A DNA stretch of 57,386 nucleotides from positions 1 through 57,386 of the forward strand of contig JALVUQ010000033.1 in assembly GCA_027035575.1 (NCBI GenBank). The letters run 5' to 3'. This document shows positions 35,031 through 42,497 of the stretch, piece after piece. A program made the position numbers and the translations under genes. The stretch comes from Desulfurellales bacterium (GTDB lineage Bacteria; Campylobacterota_A; Desulfurellia; Desulfurellales; Hippeaceae). How positions within the stretch are numbered: position 1 is the first letter of the stretch; each line of letters opens with the position of its first letter. Below the pieces are notes generated by a model. It made no database searches. It was not told the DNA's origin and saw only the letters and a list, made by a program, of their open reading frames with translations.

Positions 35031-36572
35031 AAATTTTTTTATCTTTATGTCGTACTTTTTTATTCTGTAATCGAGCTGTCTTATCGTAAAGCCGAGCAAT
35101 CGCGCCGCTTTTGATTTAACGTATCCCGTTTCTTTTAAGGCATTTTGTATCTGCTGTTTTTCTATCGATTCTATGGCGAAAGGCACGTCTTTGTAGGGAA
35201 TGTCATTGATATTTACATCTTTTATATCACGATTATTTATATAGTCCGGCAAATCACGCTCGTCTATTTTGGTGTCATTCAATACAACCAGCCTTTCTAT
35301 AGTATTTTCAAGCTCCCTAACGTTTCCAGGCCATTCATAGTTTATCAAGGCTTTTAAGGCTGAGTTCGTTATCCTGATATGCTTATTGTGTCTTTTGTTA
35401 ATTTTCTTCAAAAAATAGTCTATTAAAATCGGAATGTCATCCCTTCTTTGTCTTAACGGCTTGACATTTATGGGTAAAACATTGAGCCTGTAGTATAAAT
35501 CCTCTCTGAAATGTCCCAATTTTATTATCTTTTCCAAATTCTTGTTTGTTGCAGCAATAATACGAACATCTATGGATATGCTCTCCTCTCCGCCCAACCT
35601 CGTAATCTCCTTGTCCTGAATCACATTTAAGAGTTTTGCCTGTAGTGAAAGCGGCATATCTCCTATCTCATCCAAAAACAGCGTTCCCTTGTTTGCCAGC
35701 TCGAATTTGCCTTTTTTCATAGATAGAGCGCCGGTAAACGCCCCTTTTTCATATCCGAACAGTTCGCTTTCCAAAAGATTTTCCGGTATGGCAGCGCAGT
35801 TTATGGTTGCAAAAGGCTTGTTCTTTCTATAACTTAAATTATGAATTGCTCTTGCTATCAATGTTTTTCCCGTTCCGCTTTCTCCTGTTATAAATACCGT
35901 GGAGTCCGTATTGGCTATTCTCATAACGGTTTTTTTTATATTGGTTATATCGTCTGAGATACCGATAATGCCATCCATTACATCCGTATCTTTGTTTAAG
36001 CTGCTCAGCAATATCTGCTTTTCTTCCTGCCAAAATTTTCTTTCTTCTTCCATTCTCTCATACATTTTTTTTGTCAAACCAATTAATGTTGCAAGTGTTG
36101 ACAACATTTTAACGGCATCATCGTTGGAGAAATTCTTACTCTTTCCCTTATAAACACCCAATACGCCGAATTTTTCCCCTCCAACCTTAATCGGAACACC
36201 TATAAAAACCATATCCTCACTAAATCGCTTCAATAGGTTGGTTCTGTTTAGATATCTCGGATTTTCCTTAATATCGGTTATGATTGCAGGAAGTTCATTT
36301 TTAAAAATCGAACCGACAATTCCCTCACCTTTTTTAAATATTCCCTTTAACGTTTCTTTTTTTGTCAAACCGAAGCTTTCGGTTATTTTTATCTTGCCCG
36401 TTTCTTTATCGTATAATGCTACAAAAGATATGGGAGCATCCCAATACGAGTAGAGTATCTTCAATATCTCTTTTAAAGACTCCTTAAGCGTGTTTTTTTT
36501 GCTTAACAACTTGCTTGCTTCGTGTATTATGCTTAAATAGCCCTCTTTTATACTTATCTGCCCCTTCAACAT
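35028..36572 (-). CDS. Sigma-54-dependent activator, GAF-AAA+-Fis type (NifA-like)
   Basis: About 514 residues from the ATG at 36572. An N-terminal GAF domain (about 20-170) is followed by the AAA+ domain with Walker A GESGTGKT, the sigma-54 contact loop GAFTGA, and a Walker B LFLDEIGDMP. A C-terminal Fis-type helix-turn-helix ends the protein (SKAARLLGFTIRQLDYRIKK). The layout is that of NifA-type activators, with no receiver domain. A frame continues to a TTG at 36608, but the promoter lies there. No ribosome site precedes the ATG. It is divergent from glnA, and a palindrome in between suggests self-control and activation of glnA. The signal sensed by the GAF domain is unknown. Confidence 0.92.
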   Translation of the reverse strand: MLKGQISIKEGYLSIIHEASKLLSKKNTLKESLKEILKILYSYWDAPISFVALYDKETGKIKITESFGLTKKETLKGIFKKGEGIVGSIFKNELPAIITDIKENPRYLNRTNLLKRFSEDMVFIGVPIKVGGEKFGVLGVYKGKSKNFSNDDAVKMLSTLATLIGLTKKMYERMEEERKFWQEEKQILLSSLNKDTDVMDGIIGISDDITNIKKTVMRIANTDSTVFITGESGTGKTLIARAIHNLSYRKNKPFATINCAAIPENLLESELFGYEKGAFTGALSMKKGKFELANKGTLFLDEIGDMPLSLQAKLLNVIQDKEITRLGGEESISIDVRIIAATNKNLEKIIKLGHFREDLYYRLNVLPINVKPLRQRRDDIPILIDYFLKKINKRHNKHIRITNSALKALINYEWPGNVRELENTIERLVVLNDTKIDERDLPDYINNRDIKDVNINDIPYKDVPFAIESIEKQQIQNALKETGYVKSKAARLLGFTIRQLDYRIKKYDIKIKKF

Positions 36573-36579
36573 GTTTGAG

Positions 36580-36608
36580 AGTTTACAAAAATGTAAACAA
36601 AATTGCAA
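36580..36608 (-). promoter_or_regulatory. Promoter of the sigma-54 activator gene
   Basis: On the minus strand TTGCAA (36603-36608), a 17-bp spacer and TAAACT (36580-36585), then seven bases to the ATG. The palindrome at 36581-36598 fills most of the spacer and overlaps the -10 box, as expected for an operator used in repression. Confidence 0.55.
36581..36598. promoter_or_regulatory. Palindrome, candidate operator/enhancer for the activator and glnA
   Basis: GTTTACA-AAAA-TGTAAAC, perfect 7-bp arms. A further half-site TGCAAAC follows at 36604-36610. The centre lies about 98 bp upstream of the predicted glnA start point, a usual distance for sigma-54 enhancers, and overlaps the activator's own promoter. 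Confidence 0.65.
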
Positions 36609-36661
36609 ACTATTTGTTTTTTATTTAAGTTGAACCTGATTTTTTGTTGTTTCTTTAAGAT

Positions 36662-36677
36662 TGGAATACCGATTGCT
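36662..36677 (+). promoter_or_regulatory. Sigma-54 promoter of glnA
   Basis: TGGAATACCGATTGCT matches the consensus TGGCAYR-N4-TTGCW at every defined position but one (A for C). GG and GC have the required 10-bp gap. The start point is predicted near 36688, 25 bases before the ATG. Confidence 0.8.
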
Positions 36678-36712
36678 TGCTAAATGCAAAATAAAAATTG
36701 CAGGAGGTAATT

Positions 36713-38125
36713 ATGACACCGAAAGACGTTATCAAAAAAATCGAGGAAGAGGATATTAAGATTGTTGATTTAAGGTTCATCGATTTGATAGGAACATGGC
36801 AGCACTTCAGTGTTCCGGCACACGTAATCGAAGAGGATGTATTTGAAGAGGGTTTGGGGTTTGACGGCTCCTCAATAAGGGGTTGGAAGTCCATTGACGA
36901 AAGCGATATGCTTGTCGTACCCGACGCATCCACAGCTTTTTTTGACTCATTCACAGAAGAAAAAACCTTAAACATAGTTTGCGATATAGTTGACCCGATA
37001 ACAAGGGAACCCTATCAAAGACACCCGAGAAATATTGCAAAAAAAGCGCAGGAATATTTAAAATCAACAGGTATAGCCGATACGGCATATTTCGGTCCTG
37101 AGCTTGAATTCTTTATCTTCGACGAGGTCAGATACGAAGTTGAATCAAACACATCATTTTATAGAGTTGATTCGATGGAAGGTGTATGGAATACGGCAAA
37201 GGACGAAGAACCAAATCTCGGTCATAAAGTAAGGCACAAAGAGGGTTATTTCCCGGTTTCTCCGACAGACAGTCTTCAGGATTTAAGAACCGAAATGATG
37301 CTTGAACTCGAAAAATCCGGCATTGAAACCGAAGCCCACCACCACGAGGTTGCAACTGCCGGTCAGGCTGAAATAGACATAAAATTCGCACCCCTGGTTC
37401 AGCAAGCCGATAATGTTTTGAAATTCAAATACATAATTAAAAATGTTGCACTGCTGTACGGAAAAACGGTGACATTTATGCCGAAGCCCTTGGCAGGCGA
37501 TAACGGCACGGGAATGCACACCCACCAAAGCCTTTGGAAAGACGGAAAGCCTCTTTTTGCCGGTAACGGATATGCAGGCTTAAGTGAACTCGGACTTTAC
37601 TACATAGGCGGAATATTAAAACACGGCAAAGCGATTGCAGCATTTACAAACCCGACTATGAACTCATATAAAAGGCTTGTTCCGGGTTTTGAGGCTCCGA
37701 TAAACTTGGCATACTCTTCAAGAAACAGAAGTGCGGCAATAAGGATTCCTATGTACTCTCCTTCACCAAAAGCAAAGAGAATAGAGGTCAGATTCCCGGA
37801 CCCGACGGCAAATCCCTATCTTGCATTCTCGGCAATGTTGATGGCGGGACTTGACGGAATAATAAACAAAATAGACCCCGGAGAACCGCTTGATAAGAAC
37901 ATATACGACCTGCCGCCCGAAGAACTGGCAGGTATAGATAAAGCTCCAGAAAACCTTGAGGAGGCAATCACCGCTTTGGAAAACGACTACGAATTCTTAC
38001 TAAGAGGAGACGTGTTTACAGAAGATATAATAAAGGCGTGGATTGATTATAAAAAAGAAAAAGAGATTAAATATGTCAACTCTATTCCGCATCCTGCTGA
38101 ATTTGTCCTTTATTGGGACGCCTAA
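36713..38125 (+). CDS. glnA: Glutamine synthetase, type I
   Basis: Makes glutamine from glutamate, ammonia and ATP; dodecameric cytoplasmic enzyme. The 470-residue protein has the [10 protein letters not shown] segment, the metal-binding GPELEFF, the [12 protein letters not shown] loop and the late RVPxP-like NRSAAIRIP. The IYDLPPEE stretch near residue 395 contains the Tyr that is adenylylated in GSI-beta enzymes, so control by GlnE is possible. The ATG at 36713 follows CAGGAGG. Transcription is predicted from a sigma-54 promoter and ends at a strong terminator. Confidence 0.98.
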   Translation: MTPKDVIKKIEEEDIKIVDLRFIDLIGTWQHFSVPAHVIEEDVFEEGLGFDGSSIRGWKSIDESDMLVVPDASTAFFDSFTEEKTLNIVCDIVDPITREPYQRHPRNIAKKAQEYLKSTGIADTAYFGPELEFFIFDEVRYEVESNTSFYRVDSMEGVWNTAKDEEPNLGHKVRHKEGYFPVSPTDSLQDLRTEMMLELEKSGIETEAHHHEVATAGQAEIDIKFAPLVQQADNVLKFKYIIKNVALLYGKTVTFMPKPLAGDNGTGMHTHQSLWKDGKPLFAGNGYAGLSELGLYYIGGILKHGKAIAAFTNPTMNSYKRLVPGFEAPINLAYSSRNRSAAIRIPMYSPSPKAKRIEVRFPDPTANPYLAFSAMLMAGLDGIINKIDPGEPLDKNIYDLPPEELAGIDKAPENLEEAITALENDYEFLLRGDVFTEDIIKAWIDYKKEKEIKYVNSIPHPAEFVLYWDA

Positions 38126-38141
38126 GATTCCCATCCTCTAC

Positions 38142-38172
38142 AAGCGGGCTTTTTAAAAGCCCGCTTTTTTAT
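38142..38172 (+). terminator. Rho-independent terminator after glnA
   Basis: AAGCGGGCTTTT and AAAAGCCCGCTT pair over 12 bp with a one-base centre, and a T-run follows. It is a near-perfect intrinsic terminator. Confidence 0.95.
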
Positions 38173-38184
38173 TTTCATTAAAGT

Positions 38185-38213
38185 TTGTAAACATTGCAGA
38201 ATAAAATTATAAT
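38185..38213 (+). promoter_or_regulatory. Promoter of the trmO-like gene
   Basis: TTGTAA (38185-38190), a 17-bp spacer and a perfect TATAAT (38208-38213). Seven bases separate the -10 box from the ATG at 38221, so the transcript should begin at or beside the start codon. Confidence 0.7.
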
Positions 38214-38220
38214 GTAAATT

Positions 38221-38676
38221 ATGACAGAAAGAGTTGTCTTTAAACCCATAGGCACTGTCTCAACCGTATTTAAAGAACCGCAAGACACAAAACAGGGTAA
38301 AACCGACAAGACGGCAAAGATTATCTTAAAAAAAGAGTATGAGAAGGGGCTTAACGGGTTGGAGGAGTTTTCCCACATCATAGTTGTTTTCCATTTTCAC
38401 CTCTCAAAAGACTTTGAACTGTTTGTCAAGCCGTTGAAGTACAATCCGCAAGATAAAACCGTAGGGGTTTTTGCCACACACTCCCCTTTCAGGCCAAACG
38501 CCATAGGTGTATCGGTTGTTAAGCTGTTGAGCATCAAGAAAAACATTTTACTGTTTGAAAATAGAGATATACTGGATTCTTCGCCGGTTTTGGATATAAA
38601 ACCATACCTGCCCGAAAGGGTTGATAAAGTAAAACTCGGTTGGTATGCAGCAAAAAACATAGGAGGCGATGTATGA
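38221..38676 (+). CDS. TsaA/TrmO-family tRNA methyltransferase-like protein
   Basis: A 151-residue single-domain protein of the TsaA family. Members such as TrmO methylate N6-threonylcarbamoyladenosine at position 37 of tRNA using SAM. The family motifs are present: FKPIGTV at the start, GLNGLEEFSHIIVVFHFH, and THSPFRPNAIGVSVVKLL. It lacks the C-terminal extension of Escherichia coli TrmO, which is common in other phyla. The predicted mRNA is leaderless. The stop overlaps the next start (ATGA). Confidence 0.88.
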   Translation: MTERVVFKPIGTVSTVFKEPQDTKQGKTDKTAKIILKKEYEKGLNGLEEFSHIIVVFHFHLSKDFELFVKPLKYNPQDKTVGVFATHSPFRPNAIGVSVVKLLSIKKNILLFENRDILDSSPVLDIKPYLPERVDKVKLGWYAAKNIGGDV

Positions 38677-39173
38677 GATATGCCACAACATTCGGCGCTT
38701 CAAAAATATACGACGAGGTTACCTACAAAGAGGGGGTTGAGCTTGGCAAATTTTTGGCAAACAGAGGATATGTCGTAAAATGCGGAGGGTATTTGGGTCT
38801 TATGGAGGCGGTCAGCAAGGGTGTGCACCAAGCCGGTGGCGAGATACTCGGCATAGGATTGAAGGAGTTTGAAAATGAAAGAAGCATCAACAAATACCTA
38901 ACGAAAAAGATTATAGCAAAAGATTTGTTTGAAAGATTAAAACTTTTGAGCAAAGACAGCGAGTTGTTTGTTGTTCAACAGGGCAGCATAGGAACGTTAA
39001 ACGAACTTTTTCTGGTTTGGGCACTAAAATACAGTCTCGGCAGACAATTTCGCATCTGTCTAATAGGGAAACGGTATCAATCCCTTAAAAACTGTGATTT
39101 TATTCCTCAAAGAGAACTGCACCATCTTGAAATTTACAACACGCTGGATGAATTTAAAAAATCATTCTCTTAA
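38673..39173 (+). CDS. LOG/TIGR00725-like Rossmann-fold protein with altered motif
   Basis: A 166-residue protein of the superfamily containing LOG cytokinin-activating phosphoribohydrolases. FGASKIYDEVTYKEGVELG and the GGYLGLMEAVSKGV stretch match the fold. The signature PGGxGTxxE reads QQGSIGTLNE here: the GT and Glu remain, the PGG does not. Activity on nucleoside monophosphates is therefore uncertain. The ATG at 38673 follows AGGAGG and overlaps the trmO-like stop, so a longer TTG-started version is rejected. Confidence 0.8.
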   Translation: MRYATTFGASKIYDEVTYKEGVELGKFLANRGYVVKCGGYLGLMEAVSKGVHQAGGEILGIGLKEFENERSINKYLTKKIIAKDLFERLKLLSKDSELFVVQQGSIGTLNELFLVWALKYSLGRQFRICLIGKRYQSLKNCDFIPQRELHHLEIYNTLDEFKKSFS

Positions 39174-39195
39174 CGGTTATGTTTGAAGTTTTGCT

Positions 39196-40122
39196 ATGCT
39201 CCTTTTAAAATTTGTATTTTTATCAATATCGATATTCGTTTTGGTCAAATCAGCCGACTATTTTACTGAATCTGCCGAAAAAATAGGCTTGTATTTTAAA
39301 CTGTCACCCTTCATAGTGGGCATTACGATAGTGTCTGTCGGAACAAGTCTCCCCGAACTTGTAACAAGCATATTTGCCGTAATTGACAAACAGAGTACGA
39401 TTGTAGCCGGTAATGTTATAGGCTCGAACATAGCAAACATATTTCTCGTTTTGGGACTATCGGCAATAGTTTCAAACGGACTCTCCACAAAACACGACAT
39501 TATGAGAGTCGATTTACCGATGCTTGCAGCAAGTGCCTTTTTTTTATACATAGCCTCCCATGACGGGATATTTGATTTCAAAGAAGGCATTTTATCCGTT
39601 ATGGGTTTGACAGCCTATCTTCTATATGCCTACAAGTCAAAAAATATAAACGTGGAATTGACAAACCAACCGCAAGAGAAATTGAAGTTTACAACATTGA
39701 TTATACTTTTTGCAAGCGTGATATTTTTGAATATCAGCGCAAAGTACACCGTCACCAATATCGTTGAAATATCTGATATGCTTAACATATCCACGTCGGC
39801 AATTGCCGCAAGCGTTGTTGCTTTCGGCACGAGCCTGCCGGAGCTTATGGTCAGCATAAACGCCGCAAAAAAGGGTAATCTTGAGATGTCGATAGGTAAT
39901 GTCATAGGCTCGAACATATTTAACACATTCGGAATAATGGGAGTGGCATCCTGCATTGCACCGATTAAAATAGATACGCCCACAATAACTTTAAGCCTTC
40001 CCGTTATGCTCGCATCAACGGTTTTGCTTGTTTTTTCTCTTCAAAACAAAGCTATGTCGCGCTGGATCGGGTATATATTTGTCCTGTTTTATGTTTTGTA
40101 CATCGTTAAACTATTCAGTTGA
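39196..40122 (+). CDS. CaCA-family calcium/cation antiporter (YrbG-like)
   Basis: A 308-residue inner-membrane protein of about ten hydrophobic segments. The two inverted alpha-repeats are easy to see: GTSLPELVTS with GNVIGSNIANIF in the first half, and GTSLPELMVS with GNVIGSNIFNTF in the second. The acidic residues of both repeats bind the cation. It exchanges Ca2+ or similar ions against Na+ or H+. It converges on the deacylase gene, with four bases between stops. Confidence 0.94.
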   Translation: MLLLKFVFLSISIFVLVKSADYFTESAEKIGLYFKLSPFIVGITIVSVGTSLPELVTSIFAVIDKQSTIVAGNVIGSNIANIFLVLGLSAIVSNGLSTKHDIMRVDLPMLAASAFFLYIASHDGIFDFKEGILSVMGLTAYLLYAYKSKNINVELTNQPQEKLKFTTLIILFASVIFLNISAKYTVTNIVEISDMLNISTSAIAASVVAFGTSLPELMVSINAAKKGNLEMSIGNVIGSNIFNTFGIMGVASCIAPIKIDTPTITLSLPVMLASTVLLVFSLQNKAMSRWIGYIFVLFYVLYIVKLFS

Positions 40123-40126
40123 GGCG

Positions 40127-40609
40127 TTAAACGGCAACATCGACAATTCGAGGCTTCAAACATTCTTTCAGTGCATCGGTTGAAACCTCTATCAAAAAAC
40201 CTCTTTGTCCTCCGTTTATTATTATCTTGTCAAAATCAAATATATCCTTTTGAGCAAAGATTTGCATATCGGTTTTGCAACCGAAAGGAGATGTGCCTCC
40301 GACTCTGTAGCCCGTGTATTTTTCGGCTTTTTTCGGCTCTGCAATGTTGACGCTCTTGATACCTATGGTTCTGGCAAGCTGTTTTAAAGAAACCTCAAAA
40401 TCTCCGTTCATTAAAACCATTAAGGGATTTGAGTTGCTGTCTTCAAAAACAAGTGTTTTAACAATCCTGTGTTCATCCATATTCAACTGCTTTGCAGACT
40501 CTTTTGTACCGCCGTGCTCTACATACTTATAGAAATAGGGCTTGAACTCTATGGATTTTGCTTTTAAAAACCTTGTAGCTTGCGTCGATGGTATTTTTGC
40601 TTTAGACAT
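40127..40609 (-). CDS. YbaK/EbsC-type aminoacyl-tRNA deacylase
   Basis: A 160-residue editing-domain protein that hydrolyses mischarged tRNA, as YbaK does for Cys-tRNA-Pro. Motifs visible are THAT-like KTLVFEDSNSNPLMVLMNGD, the conserved Lys in that strand, and GYRVGGTSPFG near residue 105. The start follows GGCAGGA. It lies 12 bases after the Fe-S assembly gene on the same strand. Confidence 0.92.
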   Translation of the reverse strand: MSKAKIPSTQATRFLKAKSIEFKPYFYKYVEHGGTKESAKQLNMDEHRIVKTLVFEDSNSNPLMVLMNGDFEVSLKQLARTIGIKSVNIAEPKKAEKYTGYRVGGTSPFGCKTDMQIFAQKDIFDFDKIIINGGQRGFLIEVSTDALKECLKPRIVDVAV

Positions 40610-40621
40610 AAATTTTCCTGC

Positions 40622-40900
40622 CTATCCTATAATTTCAACACTATTTATGCCTTCAAATCGCATAAATCTCTTTGAAAGCTCATCCGTTACCTTTTTTTGC
40701 AGCATCCAGGCTATCGGAACACACCCGACACAAGACGGGTTTCTTCTTGCAAAATCACACTTGATTACCAGCGTTTTGTTTTCTTCCTGATAATCAATAT
40801 ATTTTACAAGACCGAGTTCATATACGGAGAGCTCCGTTTCCGGCTCTATTACCTCTTTTAAAATCTCTACAATTTCATCTTCGGATGGAATTTCTCCCAT
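40622..40900 (-). CDS. MIP18/DUF59-family iron-sulfur assembly protein
   Basis: A 92-residue single-domain protein. It has the IVEILKEVIEPETELSVYELGLV start of DUF59 proteins. The later PSCVGCVPIAWML stretch carries a CxxC pair in place of the single Cys usual in SufT/Mip18. The family acts in Fe-S cluster maturation. The role of the second Cys is unknown. Confidence 0.85.
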   Translation of the reverse strand: MGEIPSEDEIVEILKEVIEPETELSVYELGLVKYIDYQEENKTLVIKCDFARRNPSCVGCVPIAWMLQKKVTDELSKRFMRFEGINSVEIIG

Positions 40901-40979
40901 AACACCCGCCTTTTACAAATAATCAACAAACAGTCTATGAAAATAAGACCGAGGGTGTCAAGTTTTTAGCCTAAATTGT

Positions 40980-40985
40980 TATAAT
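40980..40985 (+). promoter_or_regulatory. -10 box of the vanZ-like gene
   Basis: A perfect TATAAT, with only a weak -35 (TGTCAA or GTCAAG, depending on spacing). An ATG lies six bases downstream at 40992, which would be leaderless, whereas the better supplied ATG at 41055 has GAGGT before it. Confidence 0.5.
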
Positions 40986-41054
40986 TGTCCGATGCCTTTA
41001 ATTAATTGTGGACTAAATAAAAAATTATATGTATTATGTGGCGAGGTAAAATTT

Positions 41055-41441
41055 ATGGAAACTTCAAAAAGATTGAAAACCGTCAAAACATACCTGTTCT
41101 ACGGTTGGTTGGGTATTGTATTCTTACTGTCGATATGCTGCCTCAATTTACCGGCTCTTTTAAAAATATCCGATAAGGTTTTTCACTTTATTCTCTTCTT
41201 CATTGTGGCTTTTGTAAGTTATCTCTATTTCTACGACTTTATGAAAAGCAAAAAGCTGGTGTCCATTGCTGCCGTGCTGTTTTCCTGTGCGTACGGGGCT
41301 TTACTGGAATTTATGCAGTACTTCACAGCAAGCGGAAACTTCTCGAAAGACGATATGATTTTTAACTGCGTCGGAGCTTTGGTGTTGGGTATAATCGTAA
41401 TTCCGAAAAGAAGTATAACCATATACGGCAGAAAGGTTTAG
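41055..41441 (+). CDS. VanZ-like membrane protein
   Basis: About 128 residues with four hydrophobic segments, matching the VanZ/teicoplanin-resistance-like family. The first segment is preceded by a basic tail, and SDKVFHFILFFIVAF plus ALLEFMQYFTASGNFSKDD are typical. The function of the family outside resistance clusters is unknown. The ATG at 41055 has GAGGT seven bases upstream. An ATG at 40992 would add 21 poorly conserved residues. It ends ten bases before pdxJ. Confidence 0.82.
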   Translation: METSKRLKTVKTYLFYGWLGIVFLLSICCLNLPALLKISDKVFHFILFFIVAFVSYLYFYDFMKSKKLVSIAAVLFSCAYGALLEFMQYFTASGNFSKDDMIFNCVGALVLGIIVIPKRSITIYGRKV

Positions 41442-41451
41442 GAGGGTTTAG

Positions 41452-42177
41452 ATGGAACTCGGTGTAAATATAGACCACGTTGCAACGATTAGGGAAGCAA
41501 GAAAAACCAACGAACCGGAACCTGTCTATGCGGCTTTGCTTGTCCAGGAAGCGTTGGCTGACGGCATTACAATCCATTTAAGGGAAGACAGAAGACATAT
41601 TCAAGACAAGGATGTTTATCAAATCAAGGAAATCATAAAAATAAAATTGAACCTTGAGATGAGCTTAAACAACGAAATAGTTGAGATAGCAGCAGATGTA
41701 GAGCCGAATCAGGCAACACTTGTTCCTGAAAAAAGACAGGAGATTACAACTGAGGGAGGTCTTGACGTCGTATCTGAGTTTGACAGGGTAGCTAATGTCA
41801 CGGAGAGGCTAAAATCAAAAAATATCTTTGTCAGTCTGTTTATAGACCCGATTGAAGAACAGATTAAAAAGGCAAAACAGAGCGGTGCAAACGCCATAGA
41901 ACTGCATACGGGGGCTTATGCCAACGCAAAAACAGAAAAAGAAAGAGTGCTTGAGCTCAACAGATTGCAGGATGCCGCAAGATATGCCAAATCTCTCGGA
42001 CTGTTTGTGCACGCCGGACACGGTTTGACATACGAGAACGTTAAGCCCGTTGCTGCAATCGGTGAGATAACCGAGCTGAACATAGGTCACAGCATAATAG
42101 CAAAAAGCGTTTTTGTGGGAATCAAAGAGGCTGTCAGGCTTATGCGCCTGCTTATTCAAGAAGCGCAATGGAGATAG
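41452..42177 (+). CDS. pdxJ: Pyridoxine 5'-phosphate synthase
   Basis: Last enzyme of the DXP-dependent vitamin B6 route, joining 1-deoxyxylulose-5-phosphate with aminoacetone-phosphate. The 241-residue barrel has GVNIDHVATIREAR at the start, ITIHLREDRRHIQ, and HAGHGLTYENV, followed by LNIGHSIIA. AGGAGGG precedes the ATG. The 3' end overlaps acpS by ten bases. Confidence 0.97.
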   Translation: MELGVNIDHVATIREARKTNEPEPVYAALLVQEALADGITIHLREDRRHIQDKDVYQIKEIIKIKLNLEMSLNNEIVEIAADVEPNQATLVPEKRQEITTEGGLDVVSEFDRVANVTERLKSKNIFVSLFIDPIEEQIKKAKQSGANAIELHTGAYANAKTEKERVLELNRLQDAARYAKSLGLFVHAGHGLTYENVKPVAAIGEITELNIGHSIIAKSVFVGIKEAVRLMRLLIQEAQWR

Positions 42178-42497
42178 GAATAGATATAGAGGAAATCGAC
42201 AGAATACAAAAAGCACATAAAAAGTGGGGAGAGCGTTTCTTGGAAAGAGTATATACAAAAAAAGAGGTAGAGTACTGTTTTATTAAGCAAAACCCGTATC
42301 CTTCGCTTTGCGGAAGGTTCTGCGCAAAAGAGGCTGTAATCAAGGCAACCTCCGACAGCTTATCATTTAAAGAGATAGAAATAATTAACGACAAAAAAGG
42401 CAAACCCGTTGTATTTATAAACGGTAAAAAATCAGACATAAAAATATCTTTAAGCCACTCAAAAAAATACGCAGCGGCGGTGGCTGTAGCTCAATGA
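42168..42497 (+). CDS. acpS: Holo-[acyl-carrier-protein] synthase
   Basis: Transfers phosphopantetheine from CoA to acyl carrier protein. The 109-residue length is right. GIDIEEIDRI holds the metal-binding Asp, and RFCAKEAVIKA the conserved Lys-Glu pair; ISLSHSKKYAAAVAVA ends the protein. It overlaps pdxJ upstream, a common order, and folC downstream by four bases (ATGA). Confidence 0.96.
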   Translation: MEIGIDIEEIDRIQKAHKKWGERFLERVYTKKEVEYCFIKQNPYPSLCGRFCAKEAVIKATSDSLSFKEIEIINDKKGKPVVFINGKKSDIKISLSHSKKYAAAVAVAQ

